Assembly: GCA_019359125.1 (NCBI GenBank)
Contig: JAHHHY010000001.1
Coordinates: forward strand, 1 to 64,000
DNA: 64,000 bases
From: Pleurocapsa minor GSE-CHR-MK 17-07R
GTDB lineage: Bacteria; Chloroflexota; Anaerolineae; Aggregatilineales; Phototrophicaceae
Direction of reading: 5' to 3'
Part shown: one piece after another, positions 26,664-36,181 of the stretch
Numbering within the stretch: position 1 is the first letter of the stretch
Layout: each line of letters opens with the position of its first letter
The notes under the pieces: model-generated
Told to the model about the DNA's origin: nothing
Database searches by the model: none
The model's input: only the letters and a program-made list of their open reading frames with translations
Translations under genes and position numbers: made by a program

Positions 26664-28487
26664 CTAGTCTCCCGCCACCGGCTCGCTCAGTTCCTGCTTC
26701 GCGCCCTCGATGTATTCCAGGCTCTGATGACGGAAATAGGTGTTGTACAGCTCGGCATAATGCCCGTTCTGCTCGATCAGGCTGTCGTGATTGCCCTGTT
26801 CGATAATCGCGCCGTGGTCGAGCACGATGATGCGGTCGGCGCTGCGCACCGTGCTCAGGCGATGCGCAATCAGGATTGACGTAGAGCGCTGAAGGATCAG
26901 GTCGAGCGCCTCCTGAATCTGCGCCTCGGTGAACGGGTCGATGCTGGCCGTGGCCTCGTCGAGGATGAAGATCGACGGCTGCTGCACCAGCACGCGCAGC
27001 AGGCTGACGAGCTGGCGCTGGCCCATGCTCAGGCGGCCGCCGCGTTCGCCCACTTCGCTGTACAGGCCGTTGGGCAGGTTGTCCATCCATTCGCCGTCGC
27101 CTATCGTCGTGGCCAGCTCGGTGATTTCCTCATCGGTGGCTTCCGGGCGCGCATAGCGGATATTTTCCATCACCGTGCCGCGAAACAGGAATGGCTGCTG
27201 CGGCACCAGCCCCAGCTGGCGGCGGAAGCTGTGCAGGTCCAGCCCGCGGATATCATGCCCGTCCACGCGGATGGTGCCTTCCTGAAACTCATAGAAGCGC
27301 GTGATCAGCTTGATGATCGTGCTTTTGCCCGCGCCGGTGTGTCCCACAAACGCCACGCTTTCGCCCGGCTTGATATTCAGGCTGAAGTCATTGAGGATTT
27401 TCTCGCCGGTGCGATAGGCAAACGTGACATGGTCAAAGTCGATCGCGCCCTGAATCGGCGGCGTCGGCTGATGGGCCGTCTGAATCACGGTGTTCTCGGC
27501 ATCCACCAGCGCGAAGACGCGCTCGGTCGCGCTCAGCCCGGCCTGAAGCTGGCTCCAGTAACCGCTCAGGTTGATGAACGGCCAGAAGAAGCGGTCGACG
27601 CCCTGAATGAACAGATACCACGCGCCCACATCGATCGTGCCCAGCAGCGCCGCACCCGCGCCGAAGTAGGTCAGCGCAGCAAAGGCAATGCCGCCCAGCG
27701 CGTTCAGCGCGGGAAAGACCATCGCCAGCACGAAGCCGCGCCACAGGTTGATGCGGTACGACTGGTTGTTCACATTCGTGAATTCGTCGTAGATCATGGC
27801 TTCGCGGCGGAAGTTCTTGGCCACGCTGATGCCGGTCACGCTCTCCTGGATATTGTCGTTGACGGCGGCCATGGCGCGCGAGCCCTGGCGCGTGGCGCGG
27901 CGGGCCAGCGCCCGGAATCCGATGGAGACGGCAACAATGCCGGGGAGCATTAGCATCAGCAGGAGTGTCAGCTCCAGATTGATGCTGAGCAGGACAAAAA
28001 ACAGGATCAGGAATTCGAGGAACTGGCCGACGATGTCACCCGTGATGACGATAATTGAGTTCAATTCCTGTGTGTCGCTGGTGATGCGGCTGACGATCTT
28101 GCCGGTTTTGTTCTCGTCATAAAATGACAGGTCGCGGTTGATGGCGGCGCGGAAGGCATCCTCGCGCAGCGTGCCGATGACCTCGGCCACCACGCGGCCG
28201 ATCAGCCGGCGGCGCAGCCAGAAGAAGACATAGTCGGCGATGGCGAAGCCGAAGATGGCGGTCATCATTGGCAGCACCGCGCTCAGCGGGTCGCCATTGT
28301 TGATCGACTCCAGCACACGCGACATAAAGATGGGAATCTGCGAGAAGGCGATCGACCCCGCAGTGACCATGGCGATCGCACCAAGCAGCTCTTTGCGGCG
28401 CGGCTTGAAGTACTGCCACAGCCGCACCAGCAGCTCGCTGTCTTTGTATTTGCGGTCGTATTTGTCCGCGCTCAGATTGCCAAACAT
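26664..28487 (-). CDS. ABC exporter half-transporter, catalytic-site subunit
   Basis: A six-helix membrane domain (about residues 35-310) precedes an NBD. The Walker A is GHTGAGKST, the Q-loop QQPFLF, the signature LSMGQ, and Walker B ends in FILDEATASID with the catalytic Glu; the H-loop is IAHRLST. The signature departs from LSGGQ. Together with the next protein (28491-30323) it forms a heterodimer of the BmrCD/TM287-288 type, in which one ATP site is degenerate. The two genes are 3 bases apart. Confidence 0.93.
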   Translation of the reverse strand: MFGNLSADKYDRKYKDSELLVRLWQYFKPRRKELLGAIAMVTAGSIAFSQIPIFMSRVLESINNGDPLSAVLPMMTAIFGFAIADYVFFWLRRRLIGRVVAEVIGTLREDAFRAAINRDLSFYDENKTGKIVSRITSDTQELNSIIVITGDIVGQFLEFLILFFVLLSINLELTLLLMLMLPGIVAVSIGFRALARRATRQGSRAMAAVNDNIQESVTGISVAKNFRREAMIYDEFTNVNNQSYRINLWRGFVLAMVFPALNALGGIAFAALTYFGAGAALLGTIDVGAWYLFIQGVDRFFWPFINLSGYWSQLQAGLSATERVFALVDAENTVIQTAHQPTPPIQGAIDFDHVTFAYRTGEKILNDFSLNIKPGESVAFVGHTGAGKSTIIKLITRFYEFQEGTIRVDGHDIRGLDLHSFRRQLGLVPQQPFLFRGTVMENIRYARPEATDEEITELATTIGDGEWMDNLPNGLYSEVGERGGRLSMGQRQLVSLLRVLVQQPSIFILDEATASIDPFTEAQIQEALDLILQRSTSILIAHRLSTVRSADRIIVLDHGAIIEQGNHDSLIEQNGHYAELYNTYFRHQSLEYIEGAKQELSEPVAGD

Positions 28488-28490
28488 GCG

Positions 28491-30323
28491 TTAGTTTCCC
28501 CCTGACTGCGGCGAGACAGCCTGTGTTTCGCCGGTGGCTTTGGTCGGCCTGGATGGATTCTCGTAGCGGGCGAAAATGCGCCGGTACGCGTTCGAGGTGG
28601 CCATGAGCTGGTCATGGTTGCCCTGCGCCACGATGCGCCCCTTGCGCAGCACCAGAATGTGATCGGCCCAACGAATCTGCGACAGGCGGTGCGTAATCAG
28701 CAGCGTGGTGCGTCCTTCGGCTGCCGTCCAGATAGCTTTCTGAATCTTGTCTTCGGTGGCGCTGTCGATGGCGCTCGTGCTGTCGTCCAGCACCAGGATC
28801 GGCGGATTGGTGACGAAGGCGCGCGCCAGGGCCAGGCGCTGCCGCTGACCGCCGCTCAGCGTCACGCCGCGCTGGCCGACCATGGTGTCATAGCCTTCGG
28901 GGAAGCTGAGGATAAAGTCATGCGCCTGCGCTTTTTTCGCGGCTTCCATCACTTCGTCCAGCGTGGCCTCCGGCTTGCCGAAGCGGATATTATCGGCGAT
29001 GCTGCGGCTGAACAGGAAGATATCCTGCTCGATGATGCTGATCTGCGAACGCAGCGATTGCAGGTTCCAGTCGCGCACATCGATGCCGTCGATCAGCACG
29101 CGCCCTCTGTCCACGTCATAGGTGCGGTTGACCAGCTTGGTGATGGTGCTCTTGCCCGCGCCTGTCTGGCCGACGATGGCGACCGTTTTGCCCGCAAACA
29201 CTTCAAAATTGACTTCATGCAGGGCGGGGACGCCTTCATCCTTGCGATAGCCGAATTCAACGCCCTCGAAGGTGATGGCGCCCTTGATCGTCTGGCTGAC
29301 ACCCTGGGTATTCTGGTCCAGCTCGGATTCAGAGTTGATCAGTTGCAGGATGCGCTTTGCGCTGGCGCGCCCTAACGCCAGGTTGGTAAATGACGAAATC
29401 GAGCTGAAGACGGGGAAGGCGAACAACTGCAATTGTCCGCTGTAGGCCAGCACCGTGCCGAAGCCGATTTCGCCGCGCAGGAACAGCCACACCGCGAAGG
29501 CGAATCCTCCGGCGATGACCAGCCCCAGCAGCAGCACCGGAATATACAGCGCTTCCATGTCGTACTGGCGGATGACCTGTTTCTGCACCGCCTCGATCAG
29601 GGTGCGGAAATGCTTTTCTTCCGCTTCTTCCTGGGCCGCGCCCTTGACGACCTGCAGGCCTTCCAGCGTTTCTTCCACGTCGGCGTTCATATCGCCAAAG
29701 GTCTCGCGCACGGCCTCGGCCACCGGGCTGAGCCGGCGCAGGTATATGACCTGCGCGGTGCCATACAGAATCAGGAACAGGGCAGGCGGGATAATCAGCA
29801 GCGGGTGAAACAGCGGCGCGGCCAGCAGTGGCACCAGCAGGAACATGCCCGACCCGATGATCAGGTTGATGCCCGGGTTCATCATGAAATTCAGTTCGCG
29901 CACGTCGTTGGTCACGCGCGCCATGATTTCGCCCACCGGCTGCAGGTCATGGAACGTCATGCTTTTGCCCAGCAGGCTGGCATACAGCTCGTCGCGCACG
30001 TCGCGCTCGATGCGCTGGGCGAAGGTCTCTGCCGAGAAATTGCGCATGAGCTGCAGGATGGCGCGGATGATCTGCGAAATCACGATCAGGATGGCGAAGT
30101 TGCCCATGGCGGCCAGGCCTTCGCCCGCGTTCAGCGCGTTAAATGCCTCGCCGACAAAGTAAGGCACGAGCGCCGCCAGCGCAGCATTGCTGAACGCGCC
30201 GATGAGCATCATCACGCCGTACACGGGCTGTCGCCGGATATGCGACCAGATGAAACGGAGCGCGCCACGCCGGTCACTGATGAAGGCTGACTTGGAGAGA
30301 AATTCTGCTGTCGCGTTTGTCAT
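28491..30323 (-). CDS. ABC exporter half-transporter, degenerate-site subunit
   Basis: This partner has the same layout: a membrane domain then an NBD with GQTGAGKST, EQDIFLF, LSGGQ and Walker B LVLDDSTSAID, where Asp replaces the catalytic Glu. Composite sites use Walker A/B from one subunit and the signature from the other, so the weak site is this Walker B plus the LSMGQ of the other subunit, and the strong site pairs the Glu with this LSGGQ. The pattern fits the heterodimer family exactly. The substrate is unknown; multidrug or lipid export is typical. Confidence 0.93.
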   Translation of the reverse strand: MTNATAEFLSKSAFISDRRGALRFIWSHIRRQPVYGVMMLIGAFSNAALAALVPYFVGEAFNALNAGEGLAAMGNFAILIVISQIIRAILQLMRNFSAETFAQRIERDVRDELYASLLGKSMTFHDLQPVGEIMARVTNDVRELNFMMNPGINLIIGSGMFLLVPLLAAPLFHPLLIIPPALFLILYGTAQVIYLRRLSPVAEAVRETFGDMNADVEETLEGLQVVKGAAQEEAEEKHFRTLIEAVQKQVIRQYDMEALYIPVLLLGLVIAGGFAFAVWLFLRGEIGFGTVLAYSGQLQLFAFPVFSSISSFTNLALGRASAKRILQLINSESELDQNTQGVSQTIKGAITFEGVEFGYRKDEGVPALHEVNFEVFAGKTVAIVGQTGAGKSTITKLVNRTYDVDRGRVLIDGIDVRDWNLQSLRSQISIIEQDIFLFSRSIADNIRFGKPEATLDEVMEAAKKAQAHDFILSFPEGYDTMVGQRGVTLSGGQRQRLALARAFVTNPPILVLDDSTSAIDSATEDKIQKAIWTAAEGRTTLLITHRLSQIRWADHILVLRKGRIVAQGNHDQLMATSNAYRRIFARYENPSRPTKATGETQAVSPQSGGN

Positions 30324-30422
30324 TTGAAAAACTTTGAATGTTCTGCGCGCTGATATCGTATCAGGTTATGGGAATCCATGTAGGTCCATCCTGTTATTGT
30401 GAAGGATAAACGCTTTTCTGGC

Positions 30423-32243
30423 TCACGGAAAATTTTCCGCCAGCGTGATGCCATCGCGGCCATCGGGCAGGAGCAGGCGCTCCCCGTCCCACGGCTGATA
30501 GACGATCAGCCGTATGTCACAGCAGCCCGGCTTCAGCTCGCCCTCTGTTTCGATGCTGCGCCGGTCCTGATAGATCATGTCAGACACCATGCGCGAGGTC
30601 TGGATGACGTTTCCGAAATGGGACAGCGGCCCGTCAGACTGGCCGATCAGGCGGCCGTCAGCATCCAGGATGTGCACGGCAATCGAATAATCCTCCAGCG
30701 GCGGTGAATCGGTGCGCCAGTACAGGCGGGTATTCAGGGTGTCGGCTTCACTCAGGCTGACCTGTCCGCCGTAAAACGGCATCACGCCGCCGAAGATTTC
30801 CGGCACTGCCAGCGGCGGCGCCTGCAATAACTGTGCCACGAAACACCACTGGCGTACGCAGTCACCCAGCACGGTCTCCAGCGGGTGAGACGGCTCAATT
30901 TCCTGAAAGCGCGCCTGCACATCGGCATCCAGCAGCCTGCCGGTCATGAACCAGATGCGCCGATAACCCAGCAGATCGCCCGCTGCTGGCTCGACCAGGC
31001 GCGGGACATCCCCGCGCAGATACTGGCGCTCATTCCACGCGATCACGCGGTCTTCCGGGTCAGCGCCGACATAGGCGATCACATCCCCAGGCTGAAGGTC
31101 GCGGCTGATGACGAGGTAGATGTCGCGGTAGGGGATGCGCTGTGGCGTTGGCAGGTAGGTCATCACCTGGGCAGCCTGCGCGATAACCAGCGCGATGCCT
31201 GCCAGCACGCCAAGACGACGGGGAAGTACGGACAGCCCGGCCCCGGCCAGCAGCGCCAGCCCGACCGTCGCGGTGGCCACGTAGCGCGGCGCATACACGG
31301 CCATAATCAGATTAAGCAGGAGAGACAGCGCCGGAATCCCGAACGCCCACAGCGTGATGAGCCCGCTGGACGGCCGCCTGCGCATCGCCCACAGCCCCAG
31401 CGCAATCAGCACGACATAGACCGGCCACAGGCCGTTGGTAGTGGTGTTAATCAGCTCAATGATTTCAGCCGGGGTGGTGAAAATCTGATTGTAGGCCGAG
31501 CCGAGCGTTGTGCCATAGGCCTGGCCCGCCTCAGTGGTGGCGCGGCGCAGGCTGTTGATCTGGTGCAGCATGGCGGGCAGCCACGGCCCCCAGAGCAGCG
31601 CAAACGTCGCCGCGCTGCCCGCAAGCTGACGGACGGGCAGGGCACGCCTGTCGCGCACGAGCTGCCAGACCAGCCAGACCGCCTGTACCATCAGCACGAA
31701 GCCAAGATAGTAGTGGGTGTACAGCATAGCTGCGGCGAAGCCCGCCCAGGCGAGGCCCCACATGCGCTTTTGGGTCTGATGCCAGCGCAGCAGGGCGGCC
31801 ATGCTGCCGGTCGCCAGCAGCATCCCCAGCGCGTACGGGCTGATTTCCACGCTGTGGTAGGCGAATAGCGCGCCCGTGCACAGCAGCGCAGCCGCGATCC
31901 ACCCGGGAAAGTGCTGCTTTGTCCAGGCGCGGCCCAGCCGCATGACCCCGGCCAGCGTGACCATGCTGAAGCAGATGGCGAGGAATCGGCCGGTAAACTC
32001 GCTGATGCCCGTCAGGGCATTCCATAGCCAGAACAGCGTGAACCACAGCGGCGGAAAGACGTCCTGTTCGGTCACATAACGCAGCGAGCCAGACAGCGTG
32101 TCAGCCGTGAAACGGTATTTGAGTTCTTCATCGTGATGCAGGTAAACGCTGCCGCTCACTCGCAGCAGGAACCAGAAAGCCAGCATGAGCAGGGTGAGGC
32201 CAACGAACAAGGGACGGAGGCGGCGCTGTGAGGAGGTCTTCAT
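30423..32243 (-). CDS. Membrane glycosyltransferase-like protein (GT39 type)
   Basis: About eleven hydrophobic segments follow an early VYLHHDEELKYRF, where the DE acidic pair sits where GT39-type catalysts bind. The last part (residues about 480-606) carries the shared beta module (DYSIAVHILDADGRLIG). ATG 32243 has a strong AGGAGG-like site (GAAGACC context) and avoids a questionable 22-residue extension. Expressed away from the ABC genes by a gap of 99 bases. Sugar and acceptor unknown. Confidence 0.75.
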   Translation of the reverse strand: MKTSSQRRLRPLFVGLTLLMLAFWFLLRVSGSVYLHHDEELKYRFTADTLSGSLRYVTEQDVFPPLWFTLFWLWNALTGISEFTGRFLAICFSMVTLAGVMRLGRAWTKQHFPGWIAAALLCTGALFAYHSVEISPYALGMLLATGSMAALLRWHQTQKRMWGLAWAGFAAAMLYTHYYLGFVLMVQAVWLVWQLVRDRRALPVRQLAGSAATFALLWGPWLPAMLHQINSLRRATTEAGQAYGTTLGSAYNQIFTTPAEIIELINTTTNGLWPVYVVLIALGLWAMRRRPSSGLITLWAFGIPALSLLLNLIMAVYAPRYVATATVGLALLAGAGLSVLPRRLGVLAGIALVIAQAAQVMTYLPTPQRIPYRDIYLVISRDLQPGDVIAYVGADPEDRVIAWNERQYLRGDVPRLVEPAAGDLLGYRRIWFMTGRLLDADVQARFQEIEPSHPLETVLGDCVRQWCFVAQLLQAPPLAVPEIFGGVMPFYGGQVSLSEADTLNTRLYWRTDSPPLEDYSIAVHILDADGRLIGQSDGPLSHFGNVIQTSRMVSDMIYQDRRSIETEGELKPGCCDIRLIVYQPWDGERLLLPDGRDGITLAENFP

Positions 32244-32324
32244 GCCCAAAAATATAGCATGTGCGCTGTGAAACAGACAGACCGCGGCGTTGCGCAGCGC
32301 GTCCTGCACAGGTAGTATGGCGGC

Positions 32325-33803
32325 ATGGATGTCTTCTCGTCACTTCTCCCATATCTGGCGATTGCGCTGGCTTTGGCCGCCGCTGCCCCCACGGCGATCG
32401 TATTCTGCGCGCGGGCCGACCGTCAGCCGCCGGGGCTGGCGCTTGTGCTTAGCATGACGATCGCCGTGGCATTCGGCGGGCTGTCGCTGCTGATGCTGCT
32501 GATGCAGACCATCGGCCTGCCGCTTTGGCCCGCTGACGTGCTCGTGCTGTATCTGCTGGCTGCGCTGCCCGGCGCGTTATGGTGGTGGCGGCGCGATAAG
32601 CGATCGCTGCCGACACGGACAATCAGCCGCGATGCCTGGCTGCTGCTGGGCCTGTGCGGGCTGGTGTGCGCGGCTGTGCTGCTGAACGCGATCAATCTGC
32701 CGTTTTTCCGCGATGACGCGCTCGGCATCTATCAGCCGCAGGCGCTGGAAATCGCCCGCACGGGCCGTCTTATTCCACTGACAGGGGGCGACAGCCTGTA
32801 CCGCGCCTATCCGATGCTGGCGCAACTGAACTATGCGTGGGCGTATATGCTGGCGGGCTGGCAGCACGACTATGCGGCCAAGCTGATGACCACCCTGCTG
32901 GCGGTCGCCAGTGTGCCAGCGGCCTTCGCGCTGGTGGCCGAGAGCGGGCGCAGGCGCGCGCGGGCGGGCGCGTGGCTGGCGGCACTGCTGATCGTGACCG
33001 CGCCGACCTTTGCCAGTTGGGCGTCGTCGGGCTATGTCGATCTGCCGATGGGCACCTTTCTTGTGCTGACGCTGGTCTATCTGGCGCGCATGTGGCGCGA
33101 CGGCCATCCACGCGACGCGGCCGCCGCAGGGCTGATGTTTGGCCTGGCCTGCTGGACGAAGAACAACGCGCTGATCCTGGCGCCGTCGCTACTGGCCGCG
33201 CTGGTTGTCATGGTGCTGGCGCGCCGAATCCCGCTGCGCACTGCCGTGCTCACGCTCTGCTTTGGGCTGGTCGTGACCGCCCCGTGGTATGTCCGCAACC
33301 TGTTCGGCGCTGGCTTTCTGCTGCCGGATACCACCTGGGTGGAGCAGGCAGAGCGGACGCTGGCGACGCTGTTGGTATTTATCACCACGCCGAATAATTT
33401 CCTGCTCACAGGCTGGCTGGTGACCGCTGCGCTGGTCCTCGCGCCGCTGGCGTGGCTGCGTCACCGTGCGCAGGCATATCCTGAGCTGCTGATTCTGCTG
33501 TTCGCCGGGCCATTTTTCGCTGGATGGTGGTTATTTGCCAGCTATGACGAGCGTTTCCTGGTTGCCATCCTGCCGATGCTGGCGGCTCTGGCCGGGCTGA
33601 TCCTGCCTGACCTGGTGGCGGGCTTGTGGTCGCGGCGCGTCGTGAGGCTGGGTGCGCTCAGCCTGGCCGTGGCCATGTGCGCGTACTGCGCCTTTATCGC
33701 CGTGCAGTATAAAGACGAGCTGGCGCGCGAGCCGTTCATGAGCGACGCAGACCGCCGCATCATGGTCGGCCGTCTGCCTGACTCGTCTATTCCGGCACCG
33801 TGA
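32325..33803 (+). CDS. Membrane glycosyltransferase-like protein, 492 aa
   Basis: This multi-pass protein (about ten helices) has PFFRDDALGIYQPQALEIARTGR near residue 125; the paired Asp is as in the lipid-linked sugar transferases of the GT39/GT83 group. No soluble C-terminal domain is present, unlike two neighbours. It is divergent from the gene at 30423-32243 and its end overlaps the convergent neighbour by 17 bases. Function inferred by fold only. Confidence 0.72.
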   Translation: MDVFSSLLPYLAIALALAAAAPTAIVFCARADRQPPGLALVLSMTIAVAFGGLSLLMLLMQTIGLPLWPADVLVLYLLAALPGALWWWRRDKRSLPTRTISRDAWLLLGLCGLVCAAVLLNAINLPFFRDDALGIYQPQALEIARTGRLIPLTGGDSLYRAYPMLAQLNYAWAYMLAGWQHDYAAKLMTTLLAVASVPAAFALVAESGRRRARAGAWLAALLIVTAPTFASWASSGYVDLPMGTFLVLTLVYLARMWRDGHPRDAAAAGLMFGLACWTKNNALILAPSLLAALVVMVLARRIPLRTAVLTLCFGLVVTAPWYVRNLFGAGFLLPDTTWVEQAERTLATLLVFITTPNNFLLTGWLVTAALVLAPLAWLRHRAQAYPELLILLFAGPFFAGWWLFASYDERFLVAILPMLAALAGLILPDLVAGLWSRRVVRLGALSLAVAMCAYCAFIAVQYKDELAREPFMSDADRRIMVGRLPDSSIPAP

Positions 33804-36138
33804 GCGACAGGGGCAGCACGCCGATCACGCCATCCAGCGTATTTTCACCCGTGACGGGCAGGTCACGTGGCGCGCCATCCGGCCCGAAATCATACAATTT
33901 GACCCACACCTGATACGTGCCGGGCGCGAGCCCTGCCGGAATCTCCAGCGCGTGATGATCCCAGTGCACCGAGCCAGCCGTCCACAGCGACGTGAGCGGG
34001 AAGCCGCCTGCGGGCGAAGCGTCAATCTGCGCTACTGGCAGGCCGGCGGCATCGCGAATGTATACAGCCGTCGTCAGGATGCGATCTGTTGGTGTTTCAG
34101 CTTCCCACAGCAGCGACAGCGTGAATGTTTCCCCTGGCCGTATAGTGGTCGCCCCGTGGGCCATGCCCGCCAGCGCCATAAACTCGCCGTACAGCAGGTC
34201 TGTGCGCACGGCAGGCTCTTCAAACATGCGGTCTGTCGGCGCGGCCTGTAGCGTGTAGGGAATCAGACGGGTGATCGGGCCCGTCGCGATGACCTGACCG
34301 GGATAGTAATGACTGTGCATGTAGCGTTCGACCGGGCGCGTCGTCCACCACAGGTCTGGCCCGCCGTCCATCAGCACAAATGCACGCGGATAGAGCGTTG
34401 CGATGCGACCGATCAACTGGGCTGTCCGGCGCAGCAGCAGACGGTCCGGGTCAGGCGAGGTAATCTCGGCGGGCTGCTCCGGGCTGGGGCGTTCGCCGGG
34501 CTGAAGCGGCAGCGCGATTACCCGCGCCCCGTTCAGGCGGTGACCGTAATTGGCGAAGAAGGGCTGCAAGGACGGGGAAGACAGCAGCACAATGTCGCCC
34601 GGCCCGGCGGACTGGTTGAGGCGGCCGAGCATGTCAAACAGCGTGCTGTCCCATGCGCGGTAGCGTTCATCGGTACGATACAGGGTCGCCAGCGTCAGGC
34701 CAACGGTCAGGGTGATGCTGATGGCCGAGACTCCCAGCATCAGCCCCGCGCCGAATTGTTTCTGGTGGATGCACAGCAGCGTAACCAGGCTCAGCCCACA
34801 GGCCAGCAGGCAGGCTATCCCCACGATCGGCAGATTGAAGCGCAGCCAGGCGATTTCCGTGCGGCCGGTCGCCCACAACCCCGGCGTGATGACCGTGCGG
34901 AACCAGGCTGGATCATACGATGCGCCCGGCCAGTCCAGAAAGCCGTTCGCCTGTTCGGGCAGCGCATCGGCATACGCGCCCCAGGGCAGGCTAACCCCGC
35001 AAATCTGCGTCCACAGGCCGTAAGCCAGCACGATGCCAACGGGCAGCCAGGCCCATGAGGATCGTCCGGCCAGCCGGTCAAAGACGGGCAGGGTGAGTAC
35101 CATCAGCAAGGGAATCAGTGGCACCAGAAAGCGCGGCGGCCAGCTCAGCCCGCCGAACCAGTACGGGCCATTCAGCAGCGCATAGCCAACCGCAAAGCTG
35201 AGCGTAAGCACCAGCGCCGTCACGGCATAGCGCAGATGGCCGCCCCGCACCAGCATGACCGCGCCGACAAAGCCCAGCAGCAGCACAGGCGAGGTCGCCC
35301 ACAGGCTGGCCCCCGGGCTGAGCAGATAGGCGCCCAGCGCCACGGCCAGATTCTGCGTGGTGGCGATGTCCAGCCGTGTGAAGATGTTGTAGCGCGCCGC
35401 GAAGCCGGTCAGGCCGCCGGTCAGCCCCAGCAGCAGATACAGGCCCGCCAGCAGCGCCAGCACCACCCCCACAGGAATGAGCACGCGCTGCACCAGTCGT
35501 CTGCTCAGGTGGCGTCTGGCCGGCAGAATCAGCAGCACCAGCGCGGGCACGGCCAGCAGGCCGGATGCTTTCGTCAGCACCAACCCCAGCAGCGCCAGCA
35601 GGCAGCAGGCCAGCCAGCCAGGCGCACGATACTGGCGCTGGCGCGCAGTTTCCAGGCAATAGGCCGTCAGCAGCAGGAAGAAACCGGTCAGCGGTTCACG
35701 GAAAAATGTCGCGCTGTACACCCAATAAGCGGTGGTCAGCCCAAAAGCGAATGCCGCAATCAGTGCGACGCGGTCGCGGTAGCCCAGGCGCAGCGCGTAG
35801 TCAAACAGCAGGATCGCTGTGCCGGCACTGATGAGGATATTGAATAGCCACACGGTGTGCACTGCCCCGAAGCCCGGCACGAGACGGGCTAGCAGGTATA
35901 GCGGGGCAGACAGCACCATCTGCATCGGCTCGACAGCGGCATTGGCCAGTCCGATTGCGTTGGGATCGTCAAATGCGTCGGCTGGGAAGCTGTCGGCGCT
36001 GCCATCAAGCAGCAGATCGCCATGGTCGACCAGGCTGGTCATGCCGTCAAACAGGCGCGCTGAATCGCCCGATTCTGCCACGCCGGTAAAGCTTAGAAAA
36101 TACACGCTGCAGAGGAACACAAAAAGGGCGGTTCGCAT
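33787..36138 (-). CDS. Large membrane glycosyltransferase-like protein, 783 aa
   Basis: The protein has an N-terminal hydrophobic segment then GDSARLFDGMTSLVDHGDLLL, about ten further helices and a soluble end with a beta module (ILTTAVYIRDAAGLPVAQIDASPAGG, PGTYQVWVKLYDFG). It resembles the two other proteins with this module. The start is doubtful: the ATG at 36136-36138 lies in the loop of a terminator-like hairpin, no Shine-Dalgarno is visible, and only GTG codons at residues 7 and 12 are alternatives. Confidence 0.72.
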   Translation of the reverse strand: MRTALFVFLCSVYFLSFTGVAESGDSARLFDGMTSLVDHGDLLLDGSADSFPADAFDDPNAIGLANAAVEPMQMVLSAPLYLLARLVPGFGAVHTVWLFNILISAGTAILLFDYALRLGYRDRVALIAAFAFGLTTAYWVYSATFFREPLTGFFLLLTAYCLETARQRQYRAPGWLACCLLALLGLVLTKASGLLAVPALVLLILPARRHLSRRLVQRVLIPVGVVLALLAGLYLLLGLTGGLTGFAARYNIFTRLDIATTQNLAVALGAYLLSPGASLWATSPVLLLGFVGAVMLVRGGHLRYAVTALVLTLSFAVGYALLNGPYWFGGLSWPPRFLVPLIPLLMVLTLPVFDRLAGRSSWAWLPVGIVLAYGLWTQICGVSLPWGAYADALPEQANGFLDWPGASYDPAWFRTVITPGLWATGRTEIAWLRFNLPIVGIACLLACGLSLVTLLCIHQKQFGAGLMLGVSAISITLTVGLTLATLYRTDERYRAWDSTLFDMLGRLNQSAGPGDIVLLSSPSLQPFFANYGHRLNGARVIALPLQPGERPSPEQPAEITSPDPDRLLLRRTAQLIGRIATLYPRAFVLMDGGPDLWWTTRPVERYMHSHYYPGQVIATGPITRLIPYTLQAAPTDRMFEEPAVRTDLLYGEFMALAGMAHGATTIRPGETFTLSLLWEAETPTDRILTTAVYIRDAAGLPVAQIDASPAGGFPLTSLWTAGSVHWDHHALEIPAGLAPGTYQVWVKLYDFGPDGAPRDLPVTGENTLDGVIGVLPLSLTVPE

Positions 36139-36149
36139 CAGGAACCGCC
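36116..36149 (-). terminator. Intrinsic terminator-like hairpin containing a start codon
   Basis: On the minus strand GGCGGTTC and GAACCGCC (36142-36149 and 36127-36134 on the plus coordinates) form an 8-bp stem with loop CTGATGC and then CTTTTTGT. It lies 33 bases after the TPR gene stop. The ATG of the next gene is inside the loop, so this may be a terminator for the HTH-TPR transcript and at the same time part of that gene's leader. Confidence 0.55.
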
Positions 36150-36181
36150 GCTGTGGTGTCGATCGTTCTGCTGCCGTGCGT

